Of a DNA stretch of 64,000 nt, positions 18,195 through 27,298 are shown piece after piece. This DNA comes from Thioclava dalianensis (GTDB taxonomy: Bacteria > Pseudomonadota > Alphaproteobacteria > Rhodobacterales > Rhodobacteraceae), in the NCBI RefSeq assembly GCF_000715505.1, contig NZ_JHEH01000006.1:124001-188000 (forward strand), written 5' to 3'. The position numbers and the translations under genes were made by a program. The first letter of the stretch is position 1; each line of letters begins with the position of its first letter. The notes beneath the pieces were generated by a model that worked only from the letters and a program-made list of their open reading frames with translations, was not told the origin of the DNA and made no database searches.

Positions 18195-20888
18195 TCAGGT
18201 AAGTTGCCCGTGGCAGTGCTTGAATTTCTTGCCCGATCCGCAGGGGCAGGGATCGTTGCGCCCGGGATCGCCCCATGTCGTGGGATCGGTTTCATCAAAG
18301 CCCGGCACGGCCATGTCTGGCATTTCGGCGGTTTCCACGATCTCGAGATTCGGCGCGGCTTCTTGCGGGGCCTGCTGTTGCAGGAGTTGCGCCTGCTCTT
18401 CCTCGGTCAGCGGGCGCACGCGCGATAGCTGCTGCGAGACATCCGAGCGCAACCCGTCGAGCATGATCTCAAAGAGCTGGAAGCTTTCGGTCTTGAACTC
18501 CGACAGCGGATCGCGTTGCGCATAGCCGCGGAAGTTGATCGTGGAGCGCAGGTGCTCGAGCGTCACAAGATGCTCACGCCACTTGCTGTCGATGGTTTGC
18601 AGCAAGACCTGCTTTTGGATCATCTGCATCGTGTCTGCGCCGAAAGCTTCGGTTTTTTCGGCCATCTGGGCGCGGGTCGCCTCTTCGAGGCGCTCGGCCA
18701 CGACGTCCTGATCGACGCCCTCTTCTTCGGCCCATTCGGCAATCGGCAGATCAATCGAGAGCTGCTCGATCAGAGCGGCGTGCATACCCTCGACATCCCA
18801 CTGATCGGCGTAGGATTTCGGCGGCATATAGGTGTTGATCAGATCGTCGATCACCTGATCGCGCATGTCGCCGGTGATCTCGCTGAGCTCTTCGCTTTCC
18901 ATGATCTCACGACGCTGGCTGAAGATCGCCTTACGCTGATCGTTCATCACATCGTCGAATTTCAGCAGCTGCTTGCGGATATCGAAGTTGCGGCCCTCAA
19001 CCTTCGCTTGCGCGCGTTCCAGCGATTTGTTGACCCACGGGTGGATGATCGCCTCGCCTTCCTGCATGCCCAGTTTCGAGAGCACGGCGTCGAGCTTGTC
19101 GGAGCCGAAGATCCGCATCAGATCGTCTTCGAGCGAGAGGAAGAACAGCGAGCGGCCCGGGTCGCCCTGACGGCCCGAACGGCCGCGCAGCTGGTTGTCG
19201 ATGCGGCGGCTTTCGTGACGCTCAGTGGCGAGCACGAACAGACCGCCTGCCTCAAGCACCTTGGCTTTCTCATCGGCATGCTCGGCCTCGATCCGGGCGC
19301 GCACGGCGTCGGGATCGGCCTCCGGGTTGGCGTCCAGCTCTTCGAGCACTTTCATGTCGACATTGCCGCCAAGCTGAATATCGGTCCCGCGACCGGCCAT
19401 GTTGGTCGCAATCGTCACCGCGCCCAACCGGCCCGCATCGGACACGATCTTAGCTTCCTGCTCGTGCTGGCGGGCGTTGAGCACGTTATGGGTGACGCCA
19501 TTCTTGGTGAGCATTTCCGAGAGCATCTCGGATTTCTCGATCGAGGTGGTGCCCACGAGGATCGGCTGACCCTTTTCATGTGCCACGCCAATCGCCTTGA
19601 TCACCGCCTCATATTTCTCGCGCGCGGTGCGGTAGACCCGGTCATGCTCGTCTTTACGCGCAATCGGGCGGTTGGTCGGGATTTCGACCACGCCGAGGCT
19701 GTAGATTTCGGAGAATTCGTCGGCCTCGGTGGCCGCGGTACCAGTCATGCCGCCCAGCTTTTCATAGAGGCGGAAATAGTTCTGGAAGGTGACCGAGGCG
19801 AGGGTGACGTTCTCGGGCTTGATTTCGACGCCTTCCTTGGCCTCGATGGCCTGATGCAGACCGTCGGACAGACGACGGCCCTTCATCATCCGGCCGGTAA
19901 ATTCGTCGACCAGCATGATCTCGCCGTCTTTGACGACGTAGTTCTGATCCTTGAAGAACAGCTTGTGAGCCCGCAGCGCCTGGTTGGCGTGGTGCACGAT
20001 GGTCGTGCTCTCGGGGTCATAGAGCGACTGGCCTTCGGGCAGGATACCGGCGGCGAGCAGGATCTGCTCGAGATGCTCGTTGCCCTCTTCGGTGAAGGTC
20101 GCGTTGCGGTCCTTCTCGTTAACCTCATAGTCCCCCTCTTCGAGCTGGGGGATGTAGACGTTGAGCGTCTTGTAGAGATCGGAGCGGTCATCCGAGGGGC
20201 CCGAGATGATCAGAGGCGTGCGGGCCTCGTCGATCAGGATCGAGTCAACCTCATCGACGATCGCGAAGAAATGCCCGCGCTGCGCCATTTCCTCGACCGA
20301 GGTGCGCATGTTGTCGCGCAGGTAGTCAAAGCCCAGCTCGTTATTCGTGGAATAGGTGACGTCGGCTGCATAGGCCTCGCGCTTCTCGGCATCGGGCTGG
20401 AACGGCACGACGACGCCGCAGGTCATCCCAAGCGCGGCATAGACCTTGCCCATCCAGTCTGCGTCGCGGCGGGCGAGGTAATCGTTGACGGTGACGACAT
20501 GGACGCCCTTGCCTGCCAGCGCATTGAGATAGGCCGGGAAGGTCGCGACAAGGGTTTTGCCCTCGCCCGTCTTCATCTCAGCGATATTGCCTTGGTGCAG
20601 GAAGATCCCGCCGATGAGCTGCACGTCGAAGGCCCGCAAGCCAAGGGCGCGGCGCGCGCCTTCGCGGCAGTTTGCGAAGGCTTCGGGCAGGATGGAATCG
20701 AGGCTCTCGCCCTCGTCTTGCACCCGGCGTTGAAACTCACGGGTTTTCTCGATGATGGCGTCATCGCTCAGGGCTTCGTATTCCGCCTCGAGCGCATTGA
20801 TTTTTGCCACCAGCGGGCGCACCGATTTTACCTGACGGTCATTCGATGTTCCGAAGACTTTCTTCGCGACTGTTCCGATGCCAAGCAT
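18195..20888 (-). CDS. secA: Preprotein translocase ATPase SecA
   Basis: Motor ATPase that pushes unfolded preproteins through SecYEG. The 897-residue length is typical of alphaproteobacteria. Walker A is MKTGEGKT (about residue 105), the DEAD-like site is [19 protein letters not shown], and motif VI is [11 protein letters not shown]. The C-terminus carries the zinc-binding SecB/ribosome-contact motif [15 protein letters not shown] chose ATG 20888 ([13 protein letters not shown]) with GGAG upstream; the longer open frame from 20927 is not supported. Divergent from the parvulin gene. Confidence 0.98.
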   Translation of the reverse strand: MLGIGTVAKKVFGTSNDRQVKSVRPLVAKINALEAEYEALSDDAIIEKTREFQRRVQDEGESLDSILPEAFANCREGARRALGLRAFDVQLIGGIFLHQGNIAEMKTGEGKTLVATFPAYLNALAGKGVHVVTVNDYLARRDADWMGKVYAALGMTCGVVVPFQPDAEKREAYAADVTYSTNNELGFDYLRDNMRTSVEEMAQRGHFFAIVDEVDSILIDEARTPLIISGPSDDRSDLYKTLNVYIPQLEEGDYEVNEKDRNATFTEEGNEHLEQILLAAGILPEGQSLYDPESTTIVHHANQALRAHKLFFKDQNYVVKDGEIMLVDEFTGRMMKGRRLSDGLHQAIEAKEGVEIKPENVTLASVTFQNYFRLYEKLGGMTGTAATEADEFSEIYSLGVVEIPTNRPIARKDEHDRVYRTAREKYEAVIKAIGVAHEKGQPILVGTTSIEKSEMLSEMLTKNGVTHNVLNARQHEQEAKIVSDAGRLGAVTIATNMAGRGTDIQLGGNVDMKVLEELDANPEADPDAVRARIEAEHADEKAKVLEAGGLFVLATERHESRRIDNQLRGRSGRQGDPGRSLFFLSLEDDLMRIFGSDKLDAVLSKLGMQEGEAIIHPWVNKSLERAQAKVEGRNFDIRKQLLKFDDVMNDQRKAIFSQRREIMESEELSEITGDMRDQVIDDLINTYMPPKSYADQWDVEGMHAALIEQLSIDLPIAEWAEEEGVDQDVVAERLEEATRAQMAEKTEAFGADTMQMIQKQVLLQTIDSKWREHLVTLEHLRSTINFRGYAQRDPLSEFKTESFQLFEIMLDGLRSDVSQQLSRVRPLTEEEQAQLLQQQAPQEAAPNLEIVETAEMPDMAVPGFDETDPTTWGDPGRNDPCPCGSGKKFKHCHGQLT

Positions 20889-21003
20889 GTAATCTCCGAG
20901 CGGTAGCTGACCATATCGTGTAACCAAGCGACTTGTCGCGCCGGGTCGGCCTGTTAGAACGGCGAACGAAACAAGGGCGGTACGCCTCGTACAGACCTAA
21001 GGC

Positions 21004-21032
21004 GATGTAAGGGGCGACCGTCACAGTGTCAA
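21004..21032 (-). promoter_or_regulatory. Candidate sigma70 promoter of secA
   Basis: On the minus strand a consensus TTGACA (21027-21032) is separated by 17 bases from TACATC (21004-21009). The transcript would start near 20997, giving a leader of about 110 bases before the secA ATG. I see no convincing SecM-like leader peptide in it. Confidence 0.5.
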
Positions 21033-21069
21033 CGCCGCTTGAGGAAGCGGCCAGGAGGGAGTGGCAAGG

Positions 21070-21996
21070 ATGCCCGGAATGAAAAGTTATCTCGCAAGCG
21101 CAGCAGTGATCGCCCTGATCGGCGGGGCCGCGATGGCCGATGATGCGAAAGCACCGGCAGCGGCGTCAGATACGCCCAAGGCGGATGCGGCACAATCGGA
21201 TGCGGCCGCCAAGCCGCGCACCGATCTCAAGGCGAATACGGTCGTGGCCACGGTCAACGGTCAAGACATCACCTTGGGCCAGATGATCACTGTGCGCGAC
21301 GGTTTGCCCGCACAATATCAATCGATTCCCGCCGACAAGCTGTTCGATGGCGTGCTCAATCAGTTGATCCAGCAGACCGCGCTGGCCGAGATCGGTGAAA
21401 AGCGGATGACCCAGCGCGACAAGATCGCGCTTGAGGTGCAAAAGCGCGCCTATCTCGCAGGCTCGTTGCTGAACTACACCGCCGATAAGGCTGTGACCGA
21501 CGCGGCGCTGAAAAAGGCCTATGAAGCCAAATACGCGGATGCCAAGCCGACCAAGGAATATCACGCAGCCCATATTATCGTGAAGACCAAGGACGAGGCC
21601 GAGAAGATCAAGAAAGAGATCGATGGCGGTGCGGATTTCGCGGCTGAGGCCAAGAAATATTCGACCGATGGCTCTGCCTCCAATGGCGGCGATCTGGGCT
21701 GGTTCAAGCTTGATGCGATGGTCAAACCCTTTGCCGACGCGCTCACCGATATGAAGGACGGCCAGGTCAAGGGTCCGATCCAGACGCAATATGGCTGGCA
21801 TGTCGTCAAGCTGATCGGCACCAAAATGGTCGATGCGCCGAAGCTGGCGGATGTGAAAGACAAGCTGGCCGGCGAGATCCGTCAGGCAGCGGTCGAAAAG
21901 CGCGTTACGGATGTTGTAGACGCCGCAAAAATCGACAAAATGACCAAAGGGATTGATCCGTCGGTACTCAACGATCAATCGATTTTGGATAAGTGA
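21070..21996 (+). CDS. Periplasmic peptidylprolyl isomerase (parvulin/SurA-PrsA type)
   Basis: Catalyses cis-trans isomerisation of proline bonds and helps fold exported proteins. A signal peptide (ASAAVIALIGGAAMADD) and an Ala-rich spacer (about 20-55) precede an N-terminal chaperone-like region (VATVNGQDITLGQM...). The parvulin domain follows (about 160-260), with YHAAHIIVKTKDEAEK, SNGGDLGWFK and TQYGWHVVKLI. The ATG at 21070 is best placed relative to AGGAGGGA, with the GTG at 21061 too close. A GCCGCTT/AAGCGGC hairpin (21034-21051) sits just upstream of the ribosome-binding site. Likely co-transcribed with argJ. Confidence 0.9.
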   Translation: MPGMKSYLASAAVIALIGGAAMADDAKAPAAASDTPKADAAQSDAAAKPRTDLKANTVVATVNGQDITLGQMITVRDGLPAQYQSIPADKLFDGVLNQLIQQTALAEIGEKRMTQRDKIALEVQKRAYLAGSLLNYTADKAVTDAALKKAYEAKYADAKPTKEYHAAHIIVKTKDEAEKIKKEIDGGADFAAEAKKYSTDGSASNGGDLGWFKLDAMVKPFADALTDMKDGQVKGPIQTQYGWHVVKLIGTKMVDAPKLADVKDKLAGEIRQAAVEKRVTDVVDAAKIDKMTKGIDPSVLNDQSILDK

Positions 21997-22014
21997 TCGG
22001 AACAGGCAGGGGCT

Positions 22015-23382
22015 ATGGCGAAGAAGAAAAAGGCTGACAAGGACGACAAGCTGAAGGCCAAGGTTAAGAAGCTGCGCACCAAAGCCAAGGCGTTGAAAGC
22101 CGAACTTGCCGCCGTGGCCCCTGCCAAGATCAAAAGCAAGACGGTCGCGGTGTCACCGCTGGCACCGAAATCCTTCCCCGATCTACCGCAGATCGGGGGG
22201 GTGGAGTTTGCCTCGGCAGCTGCGGGCGTGCGCTATGCGGGCCGCACCGATGTGATGCTGGCCCGTGTCGCTCCGGGTTCTGCGATTGCGGGGGTGTTCA
22301 CCACCTCTTCGACCCGCGCGGCCTGTGTGCTCGATTGTCAGGCCAAGCTTGCGATGCGCGTGCCGCAGGATGCGGGCGCCGCGATCATCGTCAATTCCGG
22401 CAATGCGAATGCCTTTACCGGACAGGCGGGTCAGTCTGCGGTGGATGCCGTGACCGGCGCTGTGGCCGAGGCGCTCGATATGCCTGCAAGCCGGGTGTTT
22501 TCCTCCTCGACCGGGGTGATCGGCGAGCCGCTGCCCTATGAGAAGATCGTCGAGGCGGTGACCGGTCTGAAGGACAGCCTCTCGCCCGCCGGGATCGAGG
22601 ATGCCGCCCGCGCGATCATGACGACCGATACCTATCCCAAGGGCGCAATGGCCGAGATTGAAGGCGATGGCGGCACGATCCGCATTGCCGGGATCGCCAA
22701 AGGCTCTGGGATGATCGCGCCCAATATGGCGACGATGCTGGTCTATCTGTTCACCGATGCCCGGATTTCTGCGGATCGGCTGCAAAAGATGCTCTCGCGC
22801 CAAGTCGATGACACGTTTAACGCGATCACGGTGGACAGCGACACGTCGACCTCCGATGCGCTGATCGTTGCGGCCACGGGCCAATCGAAAGCCGCCGAGA
22901 TCAGCGATTTGCGCTCTGCCGAGGCAAAAGCGTTTGAGGCCGCCTTGCGATCGGTGATGATGGATCTGGCCCATCAGGTCGTGCGCGACGGGGAGGGGGC
23001 CACGAAATTCGTCGAGATCCGCGTCACTCGGGCCGCTTCCAAGGAAGATGCCCATAGGGTCGCAATGTCGATTGCGAACTCGCCATTGGTGAAGACTGCG
23101 ATTGCGGGTGAGGATGCGAATTGGGGCCGCGTCGTGGCGGCTGTCGGCAAGTCCGGGGCTCAGGCGGATCGCGACAAGCTCAAGATCTCCTTTGGCGACA
23201 TGGTGCTGGCCGAGAAGGGCTGGCGCGCGCCGGATTACTCCGAAGAGGCGGCCAGCGCCTATATGAAGGGCGAAGAGCTGGTGATCGCGGTCGATCTCGG
23301 TCTTGGCCGGGCGTCGAAATCGGTTTGGACCTGCGATCTCACCCACGGATATATAGACATCAACGCGGATTACCGTTCGTGA
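22015..23382 (+). CDS. argJ: Bifunctional glutamate N-acetyltransferase/N-acetylglutamate synthase ArgJ
   Basis: Transfers acetyl from N-acetylornithine to glutamate and can make N-acetylglutamate from acetyl-CoA, steps 5 and 1 of arginine synthesis. ArgJ self-cleaves before a Thr; the cleavage motif is visible as APNMATMLVY (about residues 236-245). AAIIVNSGNANAFTG and the C-terminal DLGLGRASKSVWTCDL are family hallmarks. At 455 residues it is about 45 longer than usual: the first 45 or so residues are a Lys/Ala-rich charged extension (MAKKKKADKDDKLKAKVKKL). Its stop overlaps the mutT start. Confidence 0.96.
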   Translation: MAKKKKADKDDKLKAKVKKLRTKAKALKAELAAVAPAKIKSKTVAVSPLAPKSFPDLPQIGGVEFASAAAGVRYAGRTDVMLARVAPGSAIAGVFTTSSTRAACVLDCQAKLAMRVPQDAGAAIIVNSGNANAFTGQAGQSAVDAVTGAVAEALDMPASRVFSSSTGVIGEPLPYEKIVEAVTGLKDSLSPAGIEDAARAIMTTDTYPKGAMAEIEGDGGTIRIAGIAKGSGMIAPNMATMLVYLFTDARISADRLQKMLSRQVDDTFNAITVDSDTSTSDALIVAATGQSKAAEISDLRSAEAKAFEAALRSVMMDLAHQVVRDGEGATKFVEIRVTRAASKEDAHRVAMSIANSPLVKTAIAGEDANWGRVVAAVGKSGAQADRDKLKISFGDMVLAEKGWRAPDYSEEAASAYMKGEELVIAVDLGLGRASKSVWTCDLTHGYIDINADYRS

Positions 23383-23777
23383 AGCTGCTTCTTGTCTCTG
23401 CCGTTGCCCTGATCGATGTCGAGGGGCGGATCCTGCTCGCGCAGCGTCCCGAGGGCAAATCGATGGCCGGACTGTGGGAATTTCCCGGCGGCAAGGTCGA
23501 GCCGGGCGAGACGCCCGAAGCCTGCCTTATCCGCGAGTTGCGCGAGGAGCTCGGGATCGAGACGCAGGAAAGCTGCCTTGCGCCGCTGACCTTCGCCAGC
23601 CACAGCTATGAGGGGTTTCACCTTCTCATGCCGCTCTTTGCCTGTCGCAAATGGACGGGGCAGGTGGCCCCGCAGGAGGGCCAGCAGCTTAGCTGGGTCA
23701 AGGCGAATGCGCTGCGCGACTATCCGATGCCGCCTGCGGATGAGCCGCTCATCCCGATCCTGAGAGATTGGCTATAA
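23379..23777 (+). CDS. mutT: (Deoxy)nucleoside triphosphate pyrophosphohydrolase, MutT-type NUDIX
   Basis: Hydrolyses oxidised dNTPs such as 8-oxo-dGTP, preventing mutations. The 132 residues contain the complete NUDIX box, GGKVEPGETPEACLIRELRE followed by EELGI (about residues 36-58). The GTG at 23379 overlaps the argJ stop codon (GTGA), so translation is coupled. Near the C-terminus, WVKANALRDYPMPPAD is the typical MutT ending that contacts the base. Confidence 0.92.
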   Translation: MKLLLVSAVALIDVEGRILLAQRPEGKSMAGLWEFPGGKVEPGETPEACLIRELREELGIETQESCLAPLTFASHSYEGFHLLMPLFACRKWTGQVAPQEGQQLSWVKANALRDYPMPPADEPLIPILRDWL

Positions 23778-23797
23778 TAGGCATTTGCTAGAAATTT

Positions 23798-23826
23798 TTG
23801 CAAACTGCTAACCTTGTGTCCATATT
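23798..23826 (+). promoter_or_regulatory. Candidate sigma70 promoter of the 43-codon micro-gene
   Basis: TTGCAA (23798-23803) and CATATT (23821-23826) are separated by 17 bases in an AT-rich intergenic region. It would start a transcript near 23833 that ends at the hairpin at 24054-24085. Confidence 0.45.
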
Positions 23827-23848
23827 GCGCGACAATCCGCTCTTTTTG

Positions 23849-23863
23849 TTTGCATTATGTAAA
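23849..23863. promoter_or_regulatory. Near-perfect palindrome TTTGCAT-T-ATGTAAA
   Basis: Fifteen bases with one mismatch between the arms, located just downstream of the predicted start site and 40 bases before the micro-gene ATG. It could bind a dimeric regulator, but I do not recognise the site. Confidence 0.3.
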
Positions 23864-23903
23864 TCCTCTCCTGATATTTGTAACAGGGAGAAGGAGAAAC
23901 ATC

Positions 23904-24035
23904 ATGCTCAGAACGATTTTGATTGGTAGTAGTGTGTCGATTCAGGGCGTGTTCGAACGCCAACTGGACACGGGACGCATCCTCGTGCGCGTTGGCGATA
24001 GCCTGTTTGCAGGCCGACCTGTCCTCGCCCGATAG
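23904..24035 (+). CDS. Predicted 43-residue small protein of unknown function
   Basis: A very strong ribosome-binding region (GGGAGAAGGAG) precedes an ATG that opens a 43-codon frame ending in TAG. The peptide starts MLRTILIGSSVSIQG, continues with a charged middle (VFERQLDTGRILVRVGD) and ends LFAGRPVLAR. It is mildly basic, has no signal peptide and looks like a small beta-rich unit. It has its own candidate promoter upstream and a strong terminator 18 bases downstream, so it appears to be a separate monocistronic gene between mutT and the convergent infB. I cannot assign a family. It could alternatively be a small RNA whose frame is incidental, but the ribosome-binding site argues for translation. 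Confidence 0.6.
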   Translation: MLRTILIGSSVSIQGVFERQLDTGRILVRVGDSLFAGRPVLAR

Positions 24036-24053
24036 ATGCGCGAAATAAAATAG

Positions 24054-24085
24054 AAAAACGGGGGCTCTTGCGAGCCCCCGTTTTT
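24054..24085. terminator. Strong bidirectional terminator between the micro-gene and infB
   Basis: A perfect stem (ACGGGGGCTC/GAGCCCCCGT) with a TTGC loop is flanked by A5 and T5 runs, so it works on both strands. It lies between convergent units. Confidence 0.92.
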
Positions 24086-24107
24086 ATTTCGGATCGTGGT
24101 CTGAGGA

Positions 24108-26645
24108 TCAGAGCGTGCGCTCGATCTCCTCGCGCTCGAAGATCTCGATGACATCGCCTGCGCGAATGTCTTCGTAATTCTCGAAAGCCATACCGCATTC
24201 CTGACCGACCGGCACTTCCTTGACCTCGTCCTTGAAGCGCTTGAGCGTCTTGAGCGTGCCCTCGTGGATCACCACGTTGTCGCGCAGCAGGCGCACACCA
24301 GCAGAGCGGCGCGCTTGGCCCTCGGTCACGAGACAACCTGCAACCTTGCCCACGCCCGTGACCTTGAACACTTCCTTGATCTCGGCATAGCCGATGAAAT
24401 GTTCGCGGATCTCGGCCGACAGAAGGCCCGAGGCTGCGGCTTTGATGTCATCCACCAGATCGTAGATGATCGAGTAATAGCGGATCTCGACACCTTTCTG
24501 GTTGGCCGAGTTGCGGGCCGGCGCGTTGGCACGGACGTTGAAGCCGATGACCGGCGCCTGGCTTGCTTCGGCTAGACCGATATCGGATTCGGTGATCGCA
24601 CCGACGCCCGAATGCAGGATGCGCACGCGCACCTCTTCGTTGCCGACTTTCTCGAGCGCCTGAACAATCGCCTCGGCAGAGCCCTGCACGTCGGCTTTCA
24701 CCAGCACCGGAAGCTCCGTCACGCTCTCGTCCGCCTTGGCTTTCGCCATCAGCTGTTCGAGCGTCGTGGCCGCACCAGCCGCCGCGCGTTTGTCTTTCGC
24801 GGCTTCCTGACGGTATTCGGCGATCTCGCGGGCCTGAGCCTCGGTCTCGACGACGTTGAGTACGTCACCGGCTTCCGGCGTACCGTTCAGACCAAGCACT
24901 TCGACCGGAACCGACGGCGCTGCGTCCTCGACGCGCTCACCCTTGTCGTTGATCAGTGCGCGGACCTTGCCCCATTGCTCGCCCACGACAAAGATATCGC
25001 CGCGGCGCAGGGTGCCGTTTTGCACCAGAACGGTGGCCACGGGACCCCGACCGACGTCAAGCTTGGCTTCGATCACCGCACCTTGGGCCGCCCGATCCGG
25101 GTTGGCCCGCAATTCGAGCAATTCGGACTGAAGCGCGATGGCCTCAAGCAGGTTGTCGAGCCCAGCACCGGTTTTGGCCGACACTTCGACGTCCTGCACA
25201 TCACCCGACATCTCTTCGACAACAACTTCGTGCTGCAGCAACTGGGTGCGGACTTTTTGCGGATCAGCGCCCGGCTTGTCGCATTTGTTGATCGCGACGA
25301 TCATCGGAACATTGGCGGCCTTGGCATGGTTGATCGCCTCGATGGTCTGCGGCATCACCGAATCATCGGCTGCCACAACAAGCACCACGATATCGGTGAC
25401 ATTGGCACCGCGTGCCCGCATCGACGTGAAGGCCGCGTGGCCGGGCGTGTCAAGGAAGGACAGCACCGCACCGCTTTCGGTCGTCACCTGATAGGCGCCG
25501 ATATGCTGTGTGATGCCCCCGGCTTCGCCCGAGACCACATTGGCCTTGCGGATCGCGTCCAGCAGCGAGGTCTTGCCGTGGTCGACGTGGCCCATGATCG
25601 TGACGATCGGGGGGCGCGTCTGCATGTCTTCGGGCTTGTCATCGACCTGGTCGATCACCTGCTCGACATCGGAATCCGAGACCCGAACCGTGCGGTGGCC
25701 GAATTCTTCGATCACCAGCTCTGCAGTGTCTGCGTCGATGGGCTGGTTGGCCGTGACCATCATGCCCATATTCATCAGCGATTTAACGACATCCGCGCTC
25801 CGCTCGGCCATCCGGTTGGCCAGCTCGGAGACGACGATCGTCTCGGGGAGCTGCACGTCACGGACTTGCTTCTCGGCACGGGTGGCGCCGCCCATGGCCT
25901 TCTGGCGTTGGCGTTCCTGCTTGCGCTTCATCGCAGCCATCGAGCGCTGACGACCTTCGCCAGCTCCCAAAGCTTCGTTCAGCGAGAGCTTGCCGGTGCG
26001 GCGGTTGCCGCCGCCGTCGGTCTTGCCCTTGCCCGCGCGGTTGTCGCGCTCGTTGCGCGTGTCGCGCTCGCGGTCGGTCTTGCGCGGACCCGAGGCGACA
26101 ACGCCTTTGGTCTCGGCGCGTGCCGCCGCGGCTTCGACTGCCGCCTGATCGGGCACTTCGTCCTTCTTGGGACCACCCTTGCGGATCTCTTCTTTTTTCT
26201 TGTCGCGCAGTTCGGCCTCGCGCTTCTTGCGCTCGTCCTCTTCTGCCTTGGCCTTGAGCGCATCCTCGCGCTCGCGGTCTTCGCGCTCCTTGGCTTCCAT
26301 CTCGGCCCGGCGGCGCTCGCGCTCTTCTTCGCGGGCCTTCTCATCGGCTTCGCGGGCTTTGGCCTCGTCGACTTCGCGGGCCTTCGCGGCCTGCAATGCC
26401 TTCATGCGACGCTCCATCTCGGCGTCGGAAATCCCGGCTGGGCGTCTGGACGGGTCACCGCCCGCAGGCTTGCCGCCGCCCGGGCCTTTGCCAGCCCCGG
26501 CGCTCGGTTTGTTGACAACCCGCTTCTTGCCCTTGGTTTCGACCACAACGTTTTTAGTCCGCCCGTGCGAGAAGCTCTGCTTCACCTGCCCGGGACGCGA
26601 CGCTGCGCCAAGACCAAGAGTTTTTTTGCCGTCCGTATCGCTCAT
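24108..26645 (-). CDS. infB: Translation initiation factor IF-2
   Basis: GTPase that brings initiator tRNA to the ribosome. The 845 residues have a long, charged, poorly conserved N-terminal region (about 1-330, rich in Lys/Glu/Arg repeats) and an IF2 N-domain helix ([23 protein letters not shown]). The G domain follows with [11 protein letters not shown] (G1), DTPGHAAF (G3) and NKCDKPGA (G4), then beta-barrel and C-terminal domains. The ATG at 26645 overlaps the stop codon of ylxR (ATGA). Last gene of the rimP-nusA-ylxR-infB operon. Confidence 0.98.
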   Translation of the reverse strand: MSDTDGKKTLGLGAASRPGQVKQSFSHGRTKNVVVETKGKKRVVNKPSAGAGKGPGGGKPAGGDPSRRPAGISDAEMERRMKALQAAKAREVDEAKAREADEKAREEERERRRAEMEAKEREDREREDALKAKAEEDERKKREAELRDKKKEEIRKGGPKKDEVPDQAAVEAAAARAETKGVVASGPRKTDRERDTRNERDNRAGKGKTDGGGNRRTGKLSLNEALGAGEGRQRSMAAMKRKQERQRQKAMGGATRAEKQVRDVQLPETIVVSELANRMAERSADVVKSLMNMGMMVTANQPIDADTAELVIEEFGHRTVRVSDSDVEQVIDQVDDKPEDMQTRPPIVTIMGHVDHGKTSLLDAIRKANVVSGEAGGITQHIGAYQVTTESGAVLSFLDTPGHAAFTSMRARGANVTDIVVLVVAADDSVMPQTIEAINHAKAANVPMIVAINKCDKPGADPQKVRTQLLQHEVVVEEMSGDVQDVEVSAKTGAGLDNLLEAIALQSELLELRANPDRAAQGAVIEAKLDVGRGPVATVLVQNGTLRRGDIFVVGEQWGKVRALINDKGERVEDAAPSVPVEVLGLNGTPEAGDVLNVVETEAQAREIAEYRQEAAKDKRAAAGAATTLEQLMAKAKADESVTELPVLVKADVQGSAEAIVQALEKVGNEEVRVRILHSGVGAITESDIGLAEASQAPVIGFNVRANAPARNSANQKGVEIRYYSIIYDLVDDIKAAASGLLSAEIREHFIGYAEIKEVFKVTGVGKVAGCLVTEGQARRSAGVRLLRDNVVIHEGTLKTLKRFKDEVKEVPVGQECGMAFENYEDIRAGDVIEIFEREEIERTL

Positions 26646-27271
26646 GCCGTCTTCGTATCCTTCATGGCGGTCTGGCCGCCGTCCTGCTTGCGCAATCCCG
26701 CAAGCCTCGATGCATCTTCTATAACACGCGGGGTGAGGCCACCGGCTGCAAGCGCGCCGTGTATCGCACGATCGCGACCAAATGCCAAACCCAATTCCTG
26801 AGAGGTCAGGCAGCCGAACCATCGACCGCCCTCAGGGGTCCACAGTTTGCCTTTTCCCCTGTCCGAGCCGTCGCTGGCCTGAAGCAACACCTTCGCGCGT
26901 CCTTCGGCCAGCCAGCCTTTGACTTTCTCGAATCCGATAACTGCTTTACCGGATTTCCGAACCAGAGAGATAAGCTCAACCACGCGGCTGGCAAGGGCAG
27001 TTTCGACCATTTCCACCAGATTTTCTGGTGTTTCGGCCGGTGCCTTGGCGGCGCGGGCGAACAATCCCTTCTTGATCGCGGTCTCGATCGTGCCGCGCTC
27101 GCAGGTCACCCAGATCCCGCGACCGGGGAGTTTTTCCGCGACATCGGGATAGATCAGACCGTCGGGGCCCAGCACGAACCGGACAAGCCCGGCCTTCGGC
27201 TGAACGTCTCCCGTGACGATGCAGCGCCGTTCGGGGTCGTCATTTTCTTTCACACGTCCGCCGCGACTCAT
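26642..27271 (-). CDS. ylxR: YlxR (DUF448) RNA-binding protein fused to an L7Ae-like domain
   Basis: A 209-residue cytoplasmic RNA-binding protein. Residues 14-85 match Ylx[21 protein letters not shown], then [13 protein letters not shown] and the helix with [11 protein letters not shown]. Residues about 90-160 look like an L7Ae/YlxQ fold ([20 protein letters not shown]). In Firmicutes YlxR and YlxQ are separate neighbours at this same place in the nusA operon; here they are one chain, as in other alphaproteobacteria. Firmicute YlxR has been reported to interact with RNase P RNA. Coupled to infB by an ATGA overlap. Confidence 0.87.
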   Translation of the reverse strand: MSRGGRVKENDDPERRCIVTGDVQPKAGLVRFVLGPDGLIYPDVAEKLPGRGIWVTCERGTIETAIKKGLFARAAKAPAETPENLVEMVETALASRVVELISLVRKSGKAVIGFEKVKGWLAEGRAKVLLQASDGSDRGKGKLWTPEGGRWFGCLTSQELGLAFGRDRAIHGALAAGGLTPRVIEDASRLAGLRKQDGGQTAMKDTKTA

Positions 27272-27298
27272 CTGGGCTCCTCTCGGGGGGACCGAGGC

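Noticed and set aside
18516-20906. 796-codon open frame on the plus strand opposite secA
   Set aside because: Antisense shadow of secA; no ribosome-binding site, no recognisable domain.
20932-20959. CTTGTC-N16-TTAGAA upstream of the parvulin gene as a promoter
   Set aside because: Weak on both halves and overlaps the secA leader; insufficient to annotate.
20839-21024. 61-codon frame upstream of secA that might be a SecM-like leader
   Set aside because: It begins upstream of the predicted transcript start, overlaps the secA start, has no signal peptide and no arrest-like motif.
24612-26801. 729-codon open frame on the plus strand opposite infB
   Set aside because: Antisense shadow of the repetitive, GC-rich infB gene.
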